From: Athripsodes cinereus | Lineage: Eukaryota; Arthropoda; Insecta; Trichoptera; Leptoceridae | Length of the DNA stretch: 64,000 nucleotides | Assembly (NCBI GenBank): GCA_947579605.1 | Contig: OX388325.1 | Location: 12,209,572 to 12,273,571, forward strand | Reading direction: 5' to 3' | Shown: piece by piece, positions 36,165-47,577 of the stretch | Numbering within the stretch: the first letter of the stretch is position 1 | Layout of the letters: each line of letters opens with the position of its first letter | Made by a program: the position numbers and the translations under genes | Notes under the pieces: generated by a model | The model's input: only the letters and a program-made list of their open reading frames with translations | Told to the model about the DNA's origin: nothing | The model's database searches: none

Positions 36165-36300
36165 AGGTGTTTTATTCTACTAAAGATTTATTTTGTGAGA
36201 GAGGACATTGTCAAGATTGACAATGTCCTCATAAGACGAAAGACGTTTCTCTCACAAAATAAATCTTTAGTAGAATAAAACACCTGTTTTATTTTTCAAT
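36165..36300. repeat. inverted repeat resembling a Penelope-type terminus
   Basis: Left arm GTGTTTTATTCTACTAAAG ... GGACATTGTCAA and right arm TTGACAATGTCC ... CTTTAGTAGAATAAAACAC are inverted copies. The right arm has an extra CATAAGACGAAAGACGTTTC segment whose GACGAAAGACGTTT looks like the 3' half of a hammerhead core; the CTGATGA half is degenerate, so no active ribozyme is claimed. Confidence 0.55.
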
Positions 36301-36420
36301 ATGGAATTCTACTACCTAAACACCGACATAGTGAATAAATTGACTCTTTAAACAAAAAAGTGATACAAGACGTATCTCAATAAAAAATTTCATGGCCGTA
36401 GACAAGACTCGGGATATTTC

Positions 36421-36575
36421 ATTTATACAAATTGTCCTGGGTCTGGGTGTTACAAGTATATGTGTTCAGTGCATTGTATATATACGTGTATCGTCGTGTT
36501 GGTACCCATAATACAAGATTCATATCATAGTTTGGGACTAACTCGGTCTGTGTGAATTGTCTATACCTGTTATGT
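36421..36575 (+). mobile_element. SINE family 1, 5'-truncated copy
   Basis: The body ATTGTCCTGGGTCTGGGTGT through GTGTGAATTGTCTATACCTG and ATGTTAC matches the SINE at 27075-27330 without its tRNA head. It ends about 15 bp from the stop codon of the third ZAD gene, so it may supply that gene's 3' UTR. Confidence 0.7.
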
Positions 36576-36589
36576 TACATTCACCACAA

Positions 36590-38077
36590 TTATTTTACAG
36601 TTCTTCTGTCCACAGTATCATTCCATTTATATTTCTCCCCGTGTTTTCTCAGCATATGTTTATTAACGCTGGAACTGTATCTAAATTTAGTATCGCACAG
36701 TGGACACGAATAGTTTTGTTCCTTAGTGTGTTTCCTAGTATGAAACTTTAACTCGCCTCGCGTATAACACATGTACTCGCAATGCTCGCATTGAAAACTT
36801 CTCGCTTTTGTGTGACGATTGATATGAATAGATAAAGTTTTCTTTGAATATGTACTGTACTCGCAATAAACGCATTTGAACATTTTATCTTTCTTATGGA
36901 CGCGAAGATGCAAAACTAAATCTACTCTCGTTACTACAGACTTACCGCAAAATTCACAACTATAATTTTTAATTTGCATATGTCTGTTCATGTGTTCCGT
37001 TAAAGTCTTTTGTGTTTTAAGACCTTTATTGCAAATTTTACAATAATGACGAACATCTTTATTTTGATGTACGTTATTACGATGCTTAACATATTTCTCT
37101 TTATGTTTGAATTGTTTTCCGCACTCTTGACACGTAAAATACATTTTATCGCTATGTATCTTTTTATGTGCATTCAGTGCACCGTGCTGAGCGAAACACT
37201 TGAAGCAGACATCACATTGAAAAGGTTTCAGTCCAGTATGAGTTGTCATATGATACTCGAGTGCCTGTCTTCGGGTACATTTATAATCACATTCTGAACA
37301 ATGAAATCTTCTTTCAGCTCCGTAACCAGTCACGTAACCCATTTTTAATTTCTTTTCTTCGGAATGCATTTTCTCTAGATGATTTTCTAAAGACATTTTA
37401 GTAGACAGTGGTTTGGTACATATGTCACATATAAATTTCTTATTATTATCTTTTACTTTTGATTCATCTGTTTCATCAACCATTTCATTTATTTTTTCTG
37501 TATCTTCTTCTTGTTTAATATCTGCATCATTTTCTTTACTAATGTCACATTTAATTTTCTTTGTCTTTTTTTCGGATTGCGATCGTTTTTTTCTTTTCTT
37601 TTTGTTAGGAACTTCGGGAATATATTCAGATTCATCATCGTAAAAATCATCAAAATCAAACGCCTCCTGCTTAATATCACCAAGCTGAACATCGCACAAC
37701 ACATTTTTATCATCCTTACACTCTTTTGCATCGACAGATTGTAAAATAGCCGCATCATCTTCCGCTTTAATAGAAAATTCATCGAATATTTTCCTTAACA
37801 CAAAGTCTGATGTTTCACATTTGATTCTGAATTCATCCGCAATGTTTAATTCTGTTCTACACGATTCGCATATTAGTTTAGGTAATTTGTCATCAATATC
37901 AACCTTTACACGAGTACACAACATGATTTTCTGTGATAAATTGCTCAATTTTTCACCGTTCATCTCCAATAACATCATTGAATTATCAACGTCTTCCGAC
38001 AGACAAATTCGACATAACAATTGTATTTTTCGAGGATCACAAGAGATCATATCTGCCAATTCGACTTCGGTCTTCAT
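36590..38077 (-). CDS. ZAD + nine-finger C2H2 transcription factor, single exon
   Basis: A 495-residue protein from ATG 38077 (MKTEVELADMISCDPRKIQ); the frame is open 15 codons upstream but without ATG. The ZAD ligands are Cys22/25 and Cys70/73 (LCRIC, ICESC), with a ZAD about 14 residues shorter than in the two paralogues. A long acidic linker (DDFYDDESEYIPE) and basic runs (KKKRKKRSQSEKKTKK) precede finger 1 (FICDICTKPLS) and eight C-terminal fingers; the tail is EKYKWNDTVDRRTVK. The VTG-YGAERRF junction is uninterrupted. It is the most diverged of the trio and lies head-to-head with Rab9. Confidence 0.93.
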   Translation of the reverse strand: MKTEVELADMISCDPRKIQLLCRICLSEDVDNSMMLLEMNGEKLSNLSQKIMLCTRVKVDIDDKLPKLICESCRTELNIADEFRIKCETSDFVLRKIFDEFSIKAEDDAAILQSVDAKECKDDKNVLCDVQLGDIKQEAFDFDDFYDDESEYIPEVPNKKKRKKRSQSEKKTKKIKCDISKENDADIKQEEDTEKINEMVDETDESKVKDNNKKFICDICTKPLSTKMSLENHLEKMHSEEKKLKMGYVTGYGAERRFHCSECDYKCTRRQALEYHMTTHTGLKPFQCDVCFKCFAQHGALNAHKKIHSDKMYFTCQECGKQFKHKEKYVKHRNNVHQNKDVRHYCKICNKGLKTQKTLTEHMNRHMQIKNYSCEFCGKSVVTRVDLVLHLRVHKKDKMFKCVYCEYSTYSKKTLSIHINRHTKARSFQCEHCEYMCYTRGELKFHTRKHTKEQNYSCPLCDTKFRYSSSVNKHMLRKHGEKYKWNDTVDRRTVK

Positions 38078-39213
38078 TGTGCTGATATTTTTACTTTGTT
38101 TACAAATTAATTCAATACACAAATCATGATATCATTTGAATAATTTTGATAGCAAATAATTCGGACCCATCCACCATCTTAAATATTGACAAATGACAGC
38201 ATTGACAGATAATGACATAGACAATATATTGCATTATTTTTTTCTGGCATAGCATCGTAGATTTTTGCCGATACATTTGTATCAATTATAAATCAAATAT
38301 CGCTTAAATAACAAACAAAAAACTATAATAACACCTATAACTTGTATTTTGTTATATAAAAAAAAAACAGAAAGAAATTCCGTGATGTTTCAAGTTAACA
38401 TACAAATTAATATTTCAAATGTATGTAAACCGCGCTTTGTCATTCAAGTTTGGAAAGGCAGTCTATTTAAGACAAGACTGTTAAGCCTAATGAAAAAATG
38501 AATGAAACATTATAATTATTATCTATTTATTAAATGATAAGTATAAAATATCTATTTCATAAAAAAAAATGCCATCTATTGAATGATTAGTAAAACATAT
38601 CCACATAATCAGCGGAGATGTAAACCATAAATAACTCGTGATTTTGCATTGTACAGAAAAATATACCTTATACACAATACATTAAAGGACATTTTTAAAT
38701 GCAAGTACATATGTTAAATGTTTCATTACGTTAAATAATGTACAAATAAATTTTACTCTTATATATAATTAAAATAAGATATAATTTTGTATACAATCTA
38801 TTAAGGATATGAGTCTTTATGAGTAATAATGATGACACACTTTCAAATCTGTTATCTGACGTATGTTTGTCAATTGTATCGCGAATGTTTATTGTTCGTT
38901 TTGACGTATTGTGATGTTGAATGCAATTAAATAACTATTTTACGGCATAAAATATGCGTAAAACTGTTAAATGTTTATTGATTAAAACATGTAATATAAT
39001 ATAATAAACATTTACGCGTCATAAAACATAAAAAATAGCAAAACTGCGGGTGTATTATTTGTTCAGGATGTGCAAGTAACAGAGATTTCTACCCCATAAT
39101 TGGTTGATAATTACGTTTAAATGCGAGCTATTACAAAACTGCGGTATACCTTGTACGTGTTGCGAATGAAATAATGTCTAGGTGTGTCCATTTTTCGTGT
39201 AAATATTATAAAT
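38078..39213. promoter_or_regulatory. shared 5' region of ZAD gene and Rab9
   Basis: The two genes are divergent and 1.1 kb apart, so this segment must hold both promoters and 5' UTRs. I see AT-rich sequence with several ATGACAG/TTGACA motifs just upstream of the ZAD gene, but no TATA or initiator I would stand behind. No coding sequence. Confidence 0.4.
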
Positions 39214-42200
39214 ATGCACGATAATCAGCAGAGGGCTCATATGAGGACAGGGGAAAAGAAAACTTTGTTAAAAGTTGTGATTTTGGGTGACGGTGGAGTC
39301 GGTAAATCATGTTTAATGAATAGGTTTATAACAAACAACTTTGATGAACATAGTTTTCACACAATAGGAGTGGAGTTCCTCAACAAAAACATTGAAATTA
39401 ATAGAGAAAAATACACTCTGCAGGTATGTACAATATGTGAAATATTAACATTTATTCTAATATTGTCCTTGGAGATTATTCTCAGATGAAATAGATCACC
39501 CACTATTTTATTATATCGCTTACCTAAAATGTACCTAAAATCTGATCCTTGGAAAAAATCATATACCTACTAGTGATGTAACGAATATTTGTATTCGCAT
39601 TCGCGAATATTCACATATTTCAAAGTATTCGCAAAAAAATATGCGAATGTTTTGCGAATATTATTCTGGTAATAAAGTATCGGTAATTCGGCAAAAGTAC
39701 TGGATACTTACCCGGTAGGTACATTGTAGAAAAATTACTGCAAGAAAATATTCTTTAAGAAAACCGAAGAGTTTTGAAATACTTTAAATTCCTATACCAT
39801 TTTGAAAATACGGCGACGGGGGGGGGGGGGGGGGGGGTAGAAATTTTAATGTTTGAGCAATTTTAGAAATTAAGCAAGTCAATATTTGCATTCGGATTTG
39901 CGAATGTCTGCAACAAATATTCGCATTCGCATTCGCGAATATCCAAAATCACACATTCGTTACGTCACTAATACCAACTGTATTTTTAATTTTTGTTAAT
40001 ATGGAGTTTTACAGAATAAATTCCAACAAAATATTATTGACTTTAATCATGTTTACAGAATTTTAAAATTCGCCAAAAATGCTACGAATATTGACATTTT
40101 CTCGCAACGTCGTCTATAATCGAATGAAAACGTAACGCTAAAATGTGTTTTGACTACGTGCTCTGGACAGTCAATGTAGTAAGAAGGGTTTTCGAGTGTC
40201 CTGTAAAAGGCAGGTGTTGGAAAAAAATAAGACATTTTACATCTTAAATTCAGCGATGAGGCTTGCCACCCATCCTGAATGTCTTGATTTTATATTGGCA
40301 CGAAGAGGACAGTTTGCATGTTTCTTACGTGCAGCTGATCTGCTGGCTACCACACTTGTGGGATATGCCGTGATGGTATAGTAGTAGTAGTACAAGGCAA
40401 AAACAAGCTCATTGATTTTTTTTCGTGATTTGAATGCAGTTTTGTTCCCCTCAATGAGTTCTTTAGAATGGTATAAGTAAAATATAAAAAAAACTGACCC
40501 ATATCTTTGTAAATCACATTGAAATGATGTCTCAAACTTTATATATTGCTGTCCTGCAAAATGATAATTTGTCAATGAGCCTGTTTTTGCCGTGTACCCT
40601 TCATATATATTGCATATTATTCACCCACCCCTCCCTGACTAATTAATTAATTATCTAATAATATGTATAAACAGTTCTAGTTCTTATTTAGTTTTAGTAT
40701 AACAACACTCGTCAATAATGCATCTTAGCGCTGAAACTATCTATCTATATATACCCTCACGCCGTGTCCCAGGAGGGGTAGGCAGAGAAAACCGAACGCC
40801 ATATAGATCTATCCTTACAAACTTCTTTCGCTTCCTCCACATTCATCCAGTTTCTCATACATGTTAGCCGATTTCTCTTACTCAACACGCGGCCGTCCTT
40901 TAGAATTTGATCCACGTGCTCACTCACGTGGTTCTTGGCCGTCCGCGCTTCCTCACACCTCCTCTTTCAGACAAATACATCCTCTTCGTCATTCTTTCAT
41001 CTTGCATTCGCTCAACATGTCCAAACCATTGTAACTTATTTACACGCATTCTATCCACAACACTCTTCTCGCATCCGCTCATTCTCCTGATATCCTCATT
41101 CTTCACTCTATCCCGCAATGTTTTACCAACCATTCTTCTTAGTGAATGCATCTCCACGGCATTTATTCCACTCTCGTCCTTCTTCAATCATGTCCAAGTT
41201 TCACTTGCATACAGCGCTGAAACCTGTAGTGTTTTAAAAAAAATAAGTGGTGTAGTACATGATAAACTAATTCTTAAGAATTAAAATTGCATATCATTGT
41301 CTATGAAGGTTAAGTAACATGATTATAATATTAGATACCATAAATATATATATATATATATACACTATATTATCACGTTTACATAAGACACTTCATAGAC
41401 CTTTTGTCTAGGTCTCATATTATTATTTAGTTTGTGGTAGTGATATTGCACTATTTAATATTTTGCCCAAAGTGACTAATTTATTTATTTAATAGATAAA
41501 TTTGTTTGTGTATTTGTTTATATTTTAAACTGCGCAGACTACCGGAACTGCAAAAACTACGTAAGATCAAAGTTGATTTAGGTCATCACGTCACCCTCGT
41601 ATTATTGTTGGTAATGATAACCTGTGTGGCCGTGTGCGTATGTATTGATAGTAGTATAGTATTTTGCTTGTGACAAAGTTAACTTGATAGTGTATATGTA
41701 TATCGTAACGGACGTTCACCTCTCATATAATGACTAACAATAATATTTAGAGGCAAAAAATTAAAGCCAAATTTTTATCATTACTATTTGCTATCAAGCA
41801 AATAGTAGCTAGATGTATAGATGTAGCTAAAATTATAATTATGTATAATATTTTTCAATTCAAATTATTAACATAAATTAATTATTAATCCTTACTGTAT
41901 TACAATAATTGTTCTTGACATTTACCAAACCTTTGTTGACATTTACACTCTCACTACAATGTTTTGATTTTTCATGACTAATTTTCTAATTGATTTGATT
42001 CAACTAATTTTATGGTTGTTATAGTTTGATTTCCAATTATATTTGTTCTTCGCCAGTTGTTGTTCTGTTCCAACTGTGTTGTGAATGAGAATATGTTTTG
42101 TTTTTATGTATATTGTAACATGTAAAAGGCTCACGCCGTGGATGTATGTATAAATAAATATTTCAGATATGGGACACAGCAGGTCAAGAGAGATTCAAGT

Positions 42201-44589
42201 CTCTGCGTACTCCTTTCTACCGTGGTTCTGACATTTGCCTTTTGACGTACGCTATAGATGACAAGACCTCCTTCAACAATCTCACCACATGGATGGAGGA
42301 GTTTAGGAGGTATGCGGATGTGCAAGTCAGTAACGAGAGATATCCGTTTATTGTAGTTGGCAATAAGGTGAGTCTTAGATGTTACATTTTTTGGTCTATG
42401 TATCAAATACAACATACCTACCTAGTTAATACCTATTCAAATAGGTTGACTATCAGTGAGTAGAATTAACTGGAATTATTAATCTAGAGTGATTCAAAAT
42501 ATTATATTTCCAATTGTTAATATATGGAACTGAGCGGGTAGTATCAAAATTTGAGCTGTGAAAGTTCATCTGTTGTATTGTTTTGTTTCAGTCGGATGTA
42601 AGTCCTCGAGAGGTGACTCCAGAACAGTTAGCAGACTGGTGTAGTCAACACAGAATATCATCTTATATAGAGACATCTGCTAAGACGGCCAGTAATGTTA
42701 TGCAGGCATTCACTATGGCCGTAGAAAGGTAAAATTATTGGTTGTAAATCTCTATGTCAGAGTAACATGGCACTATTGTGTAAAGAAATGTCATTTTTAT
42801 TTATTTACAACATATTGTCAGTTAATTGGGACACCGCTTAATTGGGACAGTTAATTTAAGATCACAGCACATATATTATGTTACACATGTTCTTTTTATT
42901 AGGATTTATATTTTTTCAAAAAAAAAATTATTACATATTTGTAGGGACCTGAATTTTTCGCATTTGCGATAAACCCTCCTTTATTCGCGAAATTTGCATT
43001 TTTTTCGCGAATAACGCGAATTTCCACATTTTAGCAAAATAAAACTGAAATATGTTTAAAACAATAAAATAATCTATCGAATTGATGACAAAATTAAAAA
43101 CATCTATATCTAAAAAGTGGCCAAGTGGTTATTATTTACTGGATAGCCATAAATTTATGTAAGAATGTCTATGGTGGCGTGCCTTTTATGGTAATGATAT
43201 CGTGAATTGGCGTGAATTGACGTACTGTAAATAAAAAGAGGTAATTGAAATTCAATCGGCTGCGGGTGAAATTGACTTAGCCAAGGCATTGAATATTGTG
43301 AAGCTTCAAGAAAAAGAATATGCTGAGGGAGGTAGCAGAGCAATATGGATGCCTTGTGCTAATTAAATGTCGATTCAGATAGATTCTTGTCCTCTTATAA
43401 CACAGTGTTGTCTGATCGCAGGACTAATTTAAAAGAAAAAAAATTAGCTACGATATCAATTTTTTATTTTGAACCGTAATAAAAGTATTTGTATAGGACA
43501 TATTTAAAAAAGTTAAATAAAAAGTTTAAATAATTGTAGACATTTAAAAAAAAAATAATTTTTAAATTTAACTTAAAAACCGGGATTACTGATAGTGTTG
43601 TTTTTTTTTAAATAACTAGATTTATTTTAAGAAAATGGTACCGAAATCTGCAATAGAATAACACCAATCTTTGAAAAATAACACCGCTTTTCCATCAAAA
43701 TAACACCGAAAAATAACACCGCTTTTACAGAATAATAACACCACTTTTCCATAAAAATAACACCGAAAAATTCAGGTCCCTACATATTTGTAATTTGTAT
43801 GATAATTTATATTTTTAAATATTATAAGAATTTTTCGAATGTTTCGTGATTAACACTGTGGAATTCCATATTTATTATTAATTTATATTAAAAGAAACTT
43901 TGTATTTTCATAAACATATGAAAATACAAAGTTTCTTAAAAAGTTATTCTAAAAAAAATATGCATTGTTTAATTTTATGTGTATATTACTGGTTAGTTAG
44001 TTGCCAATACCAAATAAATGAATTAAAAAAAAATGTGAAGTTGGCTTAATTGAGAGAGCCGCTTAATTAGGACAAAATGCCCAAGTCCCGATGTGTCCCA
44101 ATTAAGCGGAATCAACTGTATTTCAAAAGGCATATGTGTGAAGATTTTTGTTCAGGTATTCTCTTAAAAAGCTGTTCATTAGGGCATTAAAATTGCTGTT
44201 TGAACCTTTTATTGGCATGTGATATTATTCAAATACTAAATAATTAGCAGTTTATTCTAGAAATGTCAAAACATTTATATATTTACAGTTTAATGACATA
44301 TGTAAATATGATGACAAGATATAGTAATTTCCCTCCAATATAAAGATATGGTATAAGTATCCAAGTCATCCTTGTTGTGCCATAACACATATAGCAGACT
44401 GCACGGCAGACTATTGAGATTAATAAGAAATGATTTTGTGTATTTTTCAGGTGGTTAGCTTTGGAACGGATGGCAGAACACGATCTTCAGGCTTTGGTGA
44501 AAAGTGAAACGGTAGATTTATCTCGTCACAGAGGCAGCCAAGGATCTTCTGGACGGACGGGATGTTGTGGTGGCTCTGCATCTTCATAG
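39214..44589 (+). CDS. Rab9: Rab9 small GTPase, four exons
   Basis: Coding exons are 39214-39423, 42167-42367, 42592-42728 and 44451-44589, all with GT/AG ends and compatible phases (228 residues). The P-loop GDGGVGKS, effector region HTIGVEFLNK, switch II WDTAGQERFKSLRTPFYRGSD, GNK.D (split by intron 2 as GNK|SD) and ETSAK are all in place; HTIGVEFLNK and RTPFYRGSD are Rab9 signatures. Rab9 drives late endosome to trans-Golgi retrieval and needs a geranylgeranylated C-terminus. Here the C-terminus is GCC followed by GGSASS, so the Cys pair is six residues from the end. Translation could also start at the Met at 39241. Intron 1 (2.7 kb) holds a hAT MITE, a (TAG)n element and LINE debris; intron 3 (1.7 kb) holds a nested pogo-like/hAT pair. 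Confidence 0.93.
39571..39970. mobile_element. hAT-type MITE in Rab9 intron 1
   Basis: The left end TAGTGATGTAACGAATA and the complement of the right end TAGTGACGTAACGAATG are inverted, with many internal ATTCGCGAATATT motifs. Flanked by ATACCTAC (39563-39570) and ATACCAAC (39971-39978), an 8-bp duplication with one mismatch. Contains the G-run unit. Confidence 0.75.
39664..39843 (+). repeat. G-run repeat unit, copy 4 (G22)
   Basis: Same block as the other copies (AAGAAAACCGAAGAGTTTT, ACCATTTTGAAAATACGGCG), with an uninterrupted run of about 20 G before TAGAAAT. Inside the hAT MITE of Rab9 intron 1. Confidence 0.55.
40225..40395 (+). mobile_element. (TAG)n-tailed short element in Rab9 intron 1
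   Basis: Long copy: AAGACATTTTACATCTTAAA, GGCACGAAGAGGACAGTTTG, CTTGTGGGATATGCCGTG, (TAG)4. Same strand as the host gene. Confidence 0.7.
40750..41230 (-). pseudogene. RTE-like LINE 3' fragment in Rab9 intron 1
   Basis: The minus strand reads GINAVEMHSLRRMVGKTLRD, VDRMRVNKLQWFGHVERMQ, RKRGRPRTT, then a tail rich in NVEEAKEVCKDRS. The WFGHVERM ... RGRPR ... VEEAKEVCKDR order marks this LINE family's C-terminus; related pieces lie at 47578-47745 and 63418-64000. Confidence 0.8.
41290..42166. other. rest of Rab9 intron 1, no recognised features
   Basis: AT-rich with a (TA)n tract near 41347-41362. A LINE-like 3' segment ending in GTAAAAGGCTCACGCCGTGGATG and AAATAAAT lies near 42110-42160, just upstream of exon 2. 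Confidence 0.35.
42819..44118. mobile_element. pogo/Tigger-like element in Rab9 intron 3
   Basis: The left end CAGTTAATTGGGACACCGC and the complement of the right end CAGTTGATTCCGCTTAATTG share CAGTT plus repeated CGCTTAATT(G/A)GGACA. TA flanks only the right side clearly. Internal sequence is non-coding and is split by a nested hAT element. Confidence 0.6.
42942..43782. mobile_element. non-autonomous hAT element nested in the pogo-like one
   Basis: Perfect 19-bp terminal inverted repeats (TAGGGACCTGAATTTTTCG) and a perfect 8-bp target duplication CATATTTG (42934-42941 and 43783-43790). Length 841 bp. The interior is not a recognisable transposase; an AATAACACCG motif repeats near the right end. 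Confidence 0.9.
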
Positions 44590-45247
44590 TTGTGTAATGA
44601 TTTCATATTTTGTGAATGTACTTCTGCCGACTCACGTCACAATTGTGTGGTTTGGAATTGAAACTGGAGTAAAACAACATAATATTATTATAGTTTATTA
44701 TTAATGTTGGAACACAAAAATTTAGAAAAATGTACCGCGCTGCAAGTTAAGTACATATGTCTATGATGTACCTACACAATGATGCACGGTCTGGAGTACC
44801 GCACACTCTCACCATTGTTTTGCATAATATTTGGTTATTCGACACATGATCTTGCATAATATTCAGTATTCGACAAAAATACTATTTGTTGCATCTCTAG
44901 TAATTAAAATAAGATTCTTAATGCAACTATACATTTAAAAAAAGATTATTTTGTAAAAAAGGTTTAATTATTTACCCTTGTAGTTGTGTTGTTTCCTATC
45001 TTACTTTATTTCTTGCATATAGTTACCCAATGATTTTTATTATAATTTATTTAAAAAAAATGTTGATTATTTAATCAAATATTGATATTACTAGATTTTA
45101 TGTTTACGGTGGATGATTAATTTACATTATCGAATTTGCATCACATTTTATATTATTTTTTTCTTTCACTCTTTGGCATTCCATTTGGAGTTTTGTTCAT
45201 CGAAAATAGATTTTGAGGGCTTCACATAAATTTAAGACGTTTTTTAA
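44590..45247. other. Rab9 3' flank, no further gene
   Basis: 3' UTR and downstream sequence. A hAT-like end GTTGCATCTCTAG occurs near 44885-44905, related to the MITE at 34546-34990. Confidence 0.35.
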
Positions 45248-45565
45248 CCGCCCTACCTCCAGGTAAATTTCCAAGAAGTGGGCAAAAATAATCACCTTTT
45301 TTTCATCAATCCGTACTACGTCCTATAAAGTAAGTAGGTAAGTACCTATAAGTCGTTAACAAGACCCAACAGGTGTTGTCAAGGGCAAACAGACTAAATA
45401 AAGAAGTAGGTACGTAACAGGTAGATACGAGATACTGGGTGAGTCCCGCTCAGGTTGTAGTTTTGTAAACAAATTATTTTTTTGTATGGATGAGCGTGTC
45501 TCGTTCTATCGCGTTACGGTGCGTCTTGTAGGCCCGAGACACGCTCGTTCATGTAGGTAGGGCGG
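45248..45565. mobile_element. piggyBac-like MITE (TTAA flanks), copy 1
   Basis: Ends CCGCCCTACCT and AGGTAGGGCGG are inverted and each is bordered by TTAA (45244-45247, 45566-45569), the piggyBac target. The right half folds: GAGCGTGTCTCG and CGAGACACGCTC are inverted. Copy 2 is at 62390-62758. Confidence 0.7.
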
Positions 45566-47577
45566 TTAAATATCAGCACATCTTTTCTGTAAGTTTATGT
45601 CTTTGTAAAACTTGATGCATAAGACAATTAACGTCTACAATTCGACAATAAGGCACACCGCACAGAGATATTAAAAATGACTCATGTGAACAACAAGTTT
45701 GCATTCTGTAAATAAATTGCTTAATGCAAAGTCAAAAACATTTTATGAACTAATTATTTTAACAAAATATTAAAACTGAACATTTATTAACAATATCAAA
45801 AATAAATATTTATTTTAAGCAATGGTTTTGATGTTATAATGAATAATAAATTTAAAGCATATTGTCATTGCATATTCAAAAAGAGACATGTGCGTACATT
45901 TTTATTTAGGCATACTCTTTTAAAACTATTCATTAAGGCATTAAAATTGTTGTTTGAACTTTTTATTGGCATGTGATATTATTCTTTTAGTATTGAATTT
46001 TAATATTTGATACTAAGAATCACTTTGTAAAATGGTTATTATAACACTTTTTGCAATGGGTCAAGGGATGACAAATAAAATATTGCTTGGTTTTATAGTT
46101 ATATTGGGAAATAACAATTCACAAGTGTAGATGGTTTGTACAATGACAGTGGTTTAATTATTATGTAGCGCGAAGATTGTTCATAAACTTTCAGTTTGAG
46201 CTACTAGGCGGTCACCGCGTTGAACACGTTCCTGGGTATCCAATGCAACGCTCTTGGCGGCGGTTTTCGCAAGTAGGAAGCAATAGGCAGAAAAGCTAGG
46301 CGGGATTCCGACCAAAACTCTCTGGTTATTACTTTATGATGCTCGGACTGTTAAAGCCAAATGAACACTGCTGTTCTATGAGTGGTGGCGGCCTTATATA
46401 CAGATTCGGCTGTATGGGGCGGTACCCCCACTCTTCTGAAAAATATCCTTGTGTATCCTTTGGGATGAGACATCTAGCGATGATTTTAACAAGGTCGCGC
46501 AGTAGGTAACTGTTTTACCGACCTAGATGATAACTGTCATTGAAAAGAGGTTATGTATGGTATGTGTATGCTACATTATGATATTGTTATTATGAGCAGT
46601 TTATTCTAGAAATGTCAAAACATTTATGAATTCACATATCCTTTTTTGAATATGCAACGACGATATATTAAAATAAATATATTTTCTCATTTATTTATTG
46701 AGTAGACATTTTTTTTTGTAAAACTCCATGTATATATATGGAAGAAAACACAATTGGTTTTAGTTTTACTTAATATTTAATTGAATAGTGACCTGGTTTC
46801 CACTTATAAAGTCATTGTTAAACTAATGTTATTACGTACCACGTTGTTGCTTAAATACTATGTCTTCTCATAAACAATATGTTCTTAGAAACCAAATCAC
46901 TATATATAATGAGTTACAATCCATTGAATTGATCTGCAACGAGTTTTGACTTATTTCTCCACTCCTCCCTATTCTCAGCCAGTCTCTTCAACTCCATATA
47001 TGAGTCACAGCTCATGTCCCTCTTCAGTTGGTTCATATAGGCGTCTCTCGGTCGACCTCTGCCATTTGTGCCTTCGGTCCTGCCCTCTGCGATTGCGATG
47101 AGCAGTCCTGGGTGCCTGATGTTGTGGCCAATCCAATTAGCTCGTTGTTGGCAGATTCTTTTGAGGAGTTGCCTTTTTTCGCCAACCCTGGTTACTATTC
47201 AATATCAAATAACCAAATCACTATTCAATATTAAATATTAACCTGTAAAGGGTGAGATTTTGTTTGAGTGTATGTATGAGTGAGATTTTGTACGGTCTTA
47301 ATGGAGTGAGTTTTTTCACCATTAGATTTTTTTTGAAGTATCACATTATATAAATATCATACTGATTATTCCATAACAAATGATATATCCGTCGTAATAT
47401 TGACAGATGTACCTGTATATCCATACTCATATTTGCACTCATATTCTCCTTGCCGTACCCGTACGGCCATACCACTTTACAGGTTAAGTAAAACTTAAAC
47501 CAATTGTGTTTTCTTCCATATAGAAACATGGAGTTTTACAAAAAAAAATGTCTACTCAATAAATAATAAATACATAT
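45566..47577. other. gene-free, repeat-rich stretch
   Basis: No host gene. A GC-richer segment at about 46160-46550 (GCGCGAAGATTG, GGCGGTCACCGCG, GGGCGGTACCCCC) looks like the non-coding part of an LTR or large DNA element but has no diagnostic ends. Near 46930-47180 the minus strand has traces of an RTE-like LINE tail. Confidence 0.35.

Noticed and set aside
36165..36300. Active hammerhead ribozyme
   Set aside because: Only the GACGAAAGACGTTT half is present; the CTGATGA core and stem II are degenerate.
38078..38122. Start of the third ZAD gene at 38122
   Set aside because: That codon is TTG; the ATG at 38077 matches the paralogues' N-termini.
39184..39213. Rab9 start at 39184
   Set aside because: That codon is GTG; the in-frame ATG at 39214 is the first usable one.
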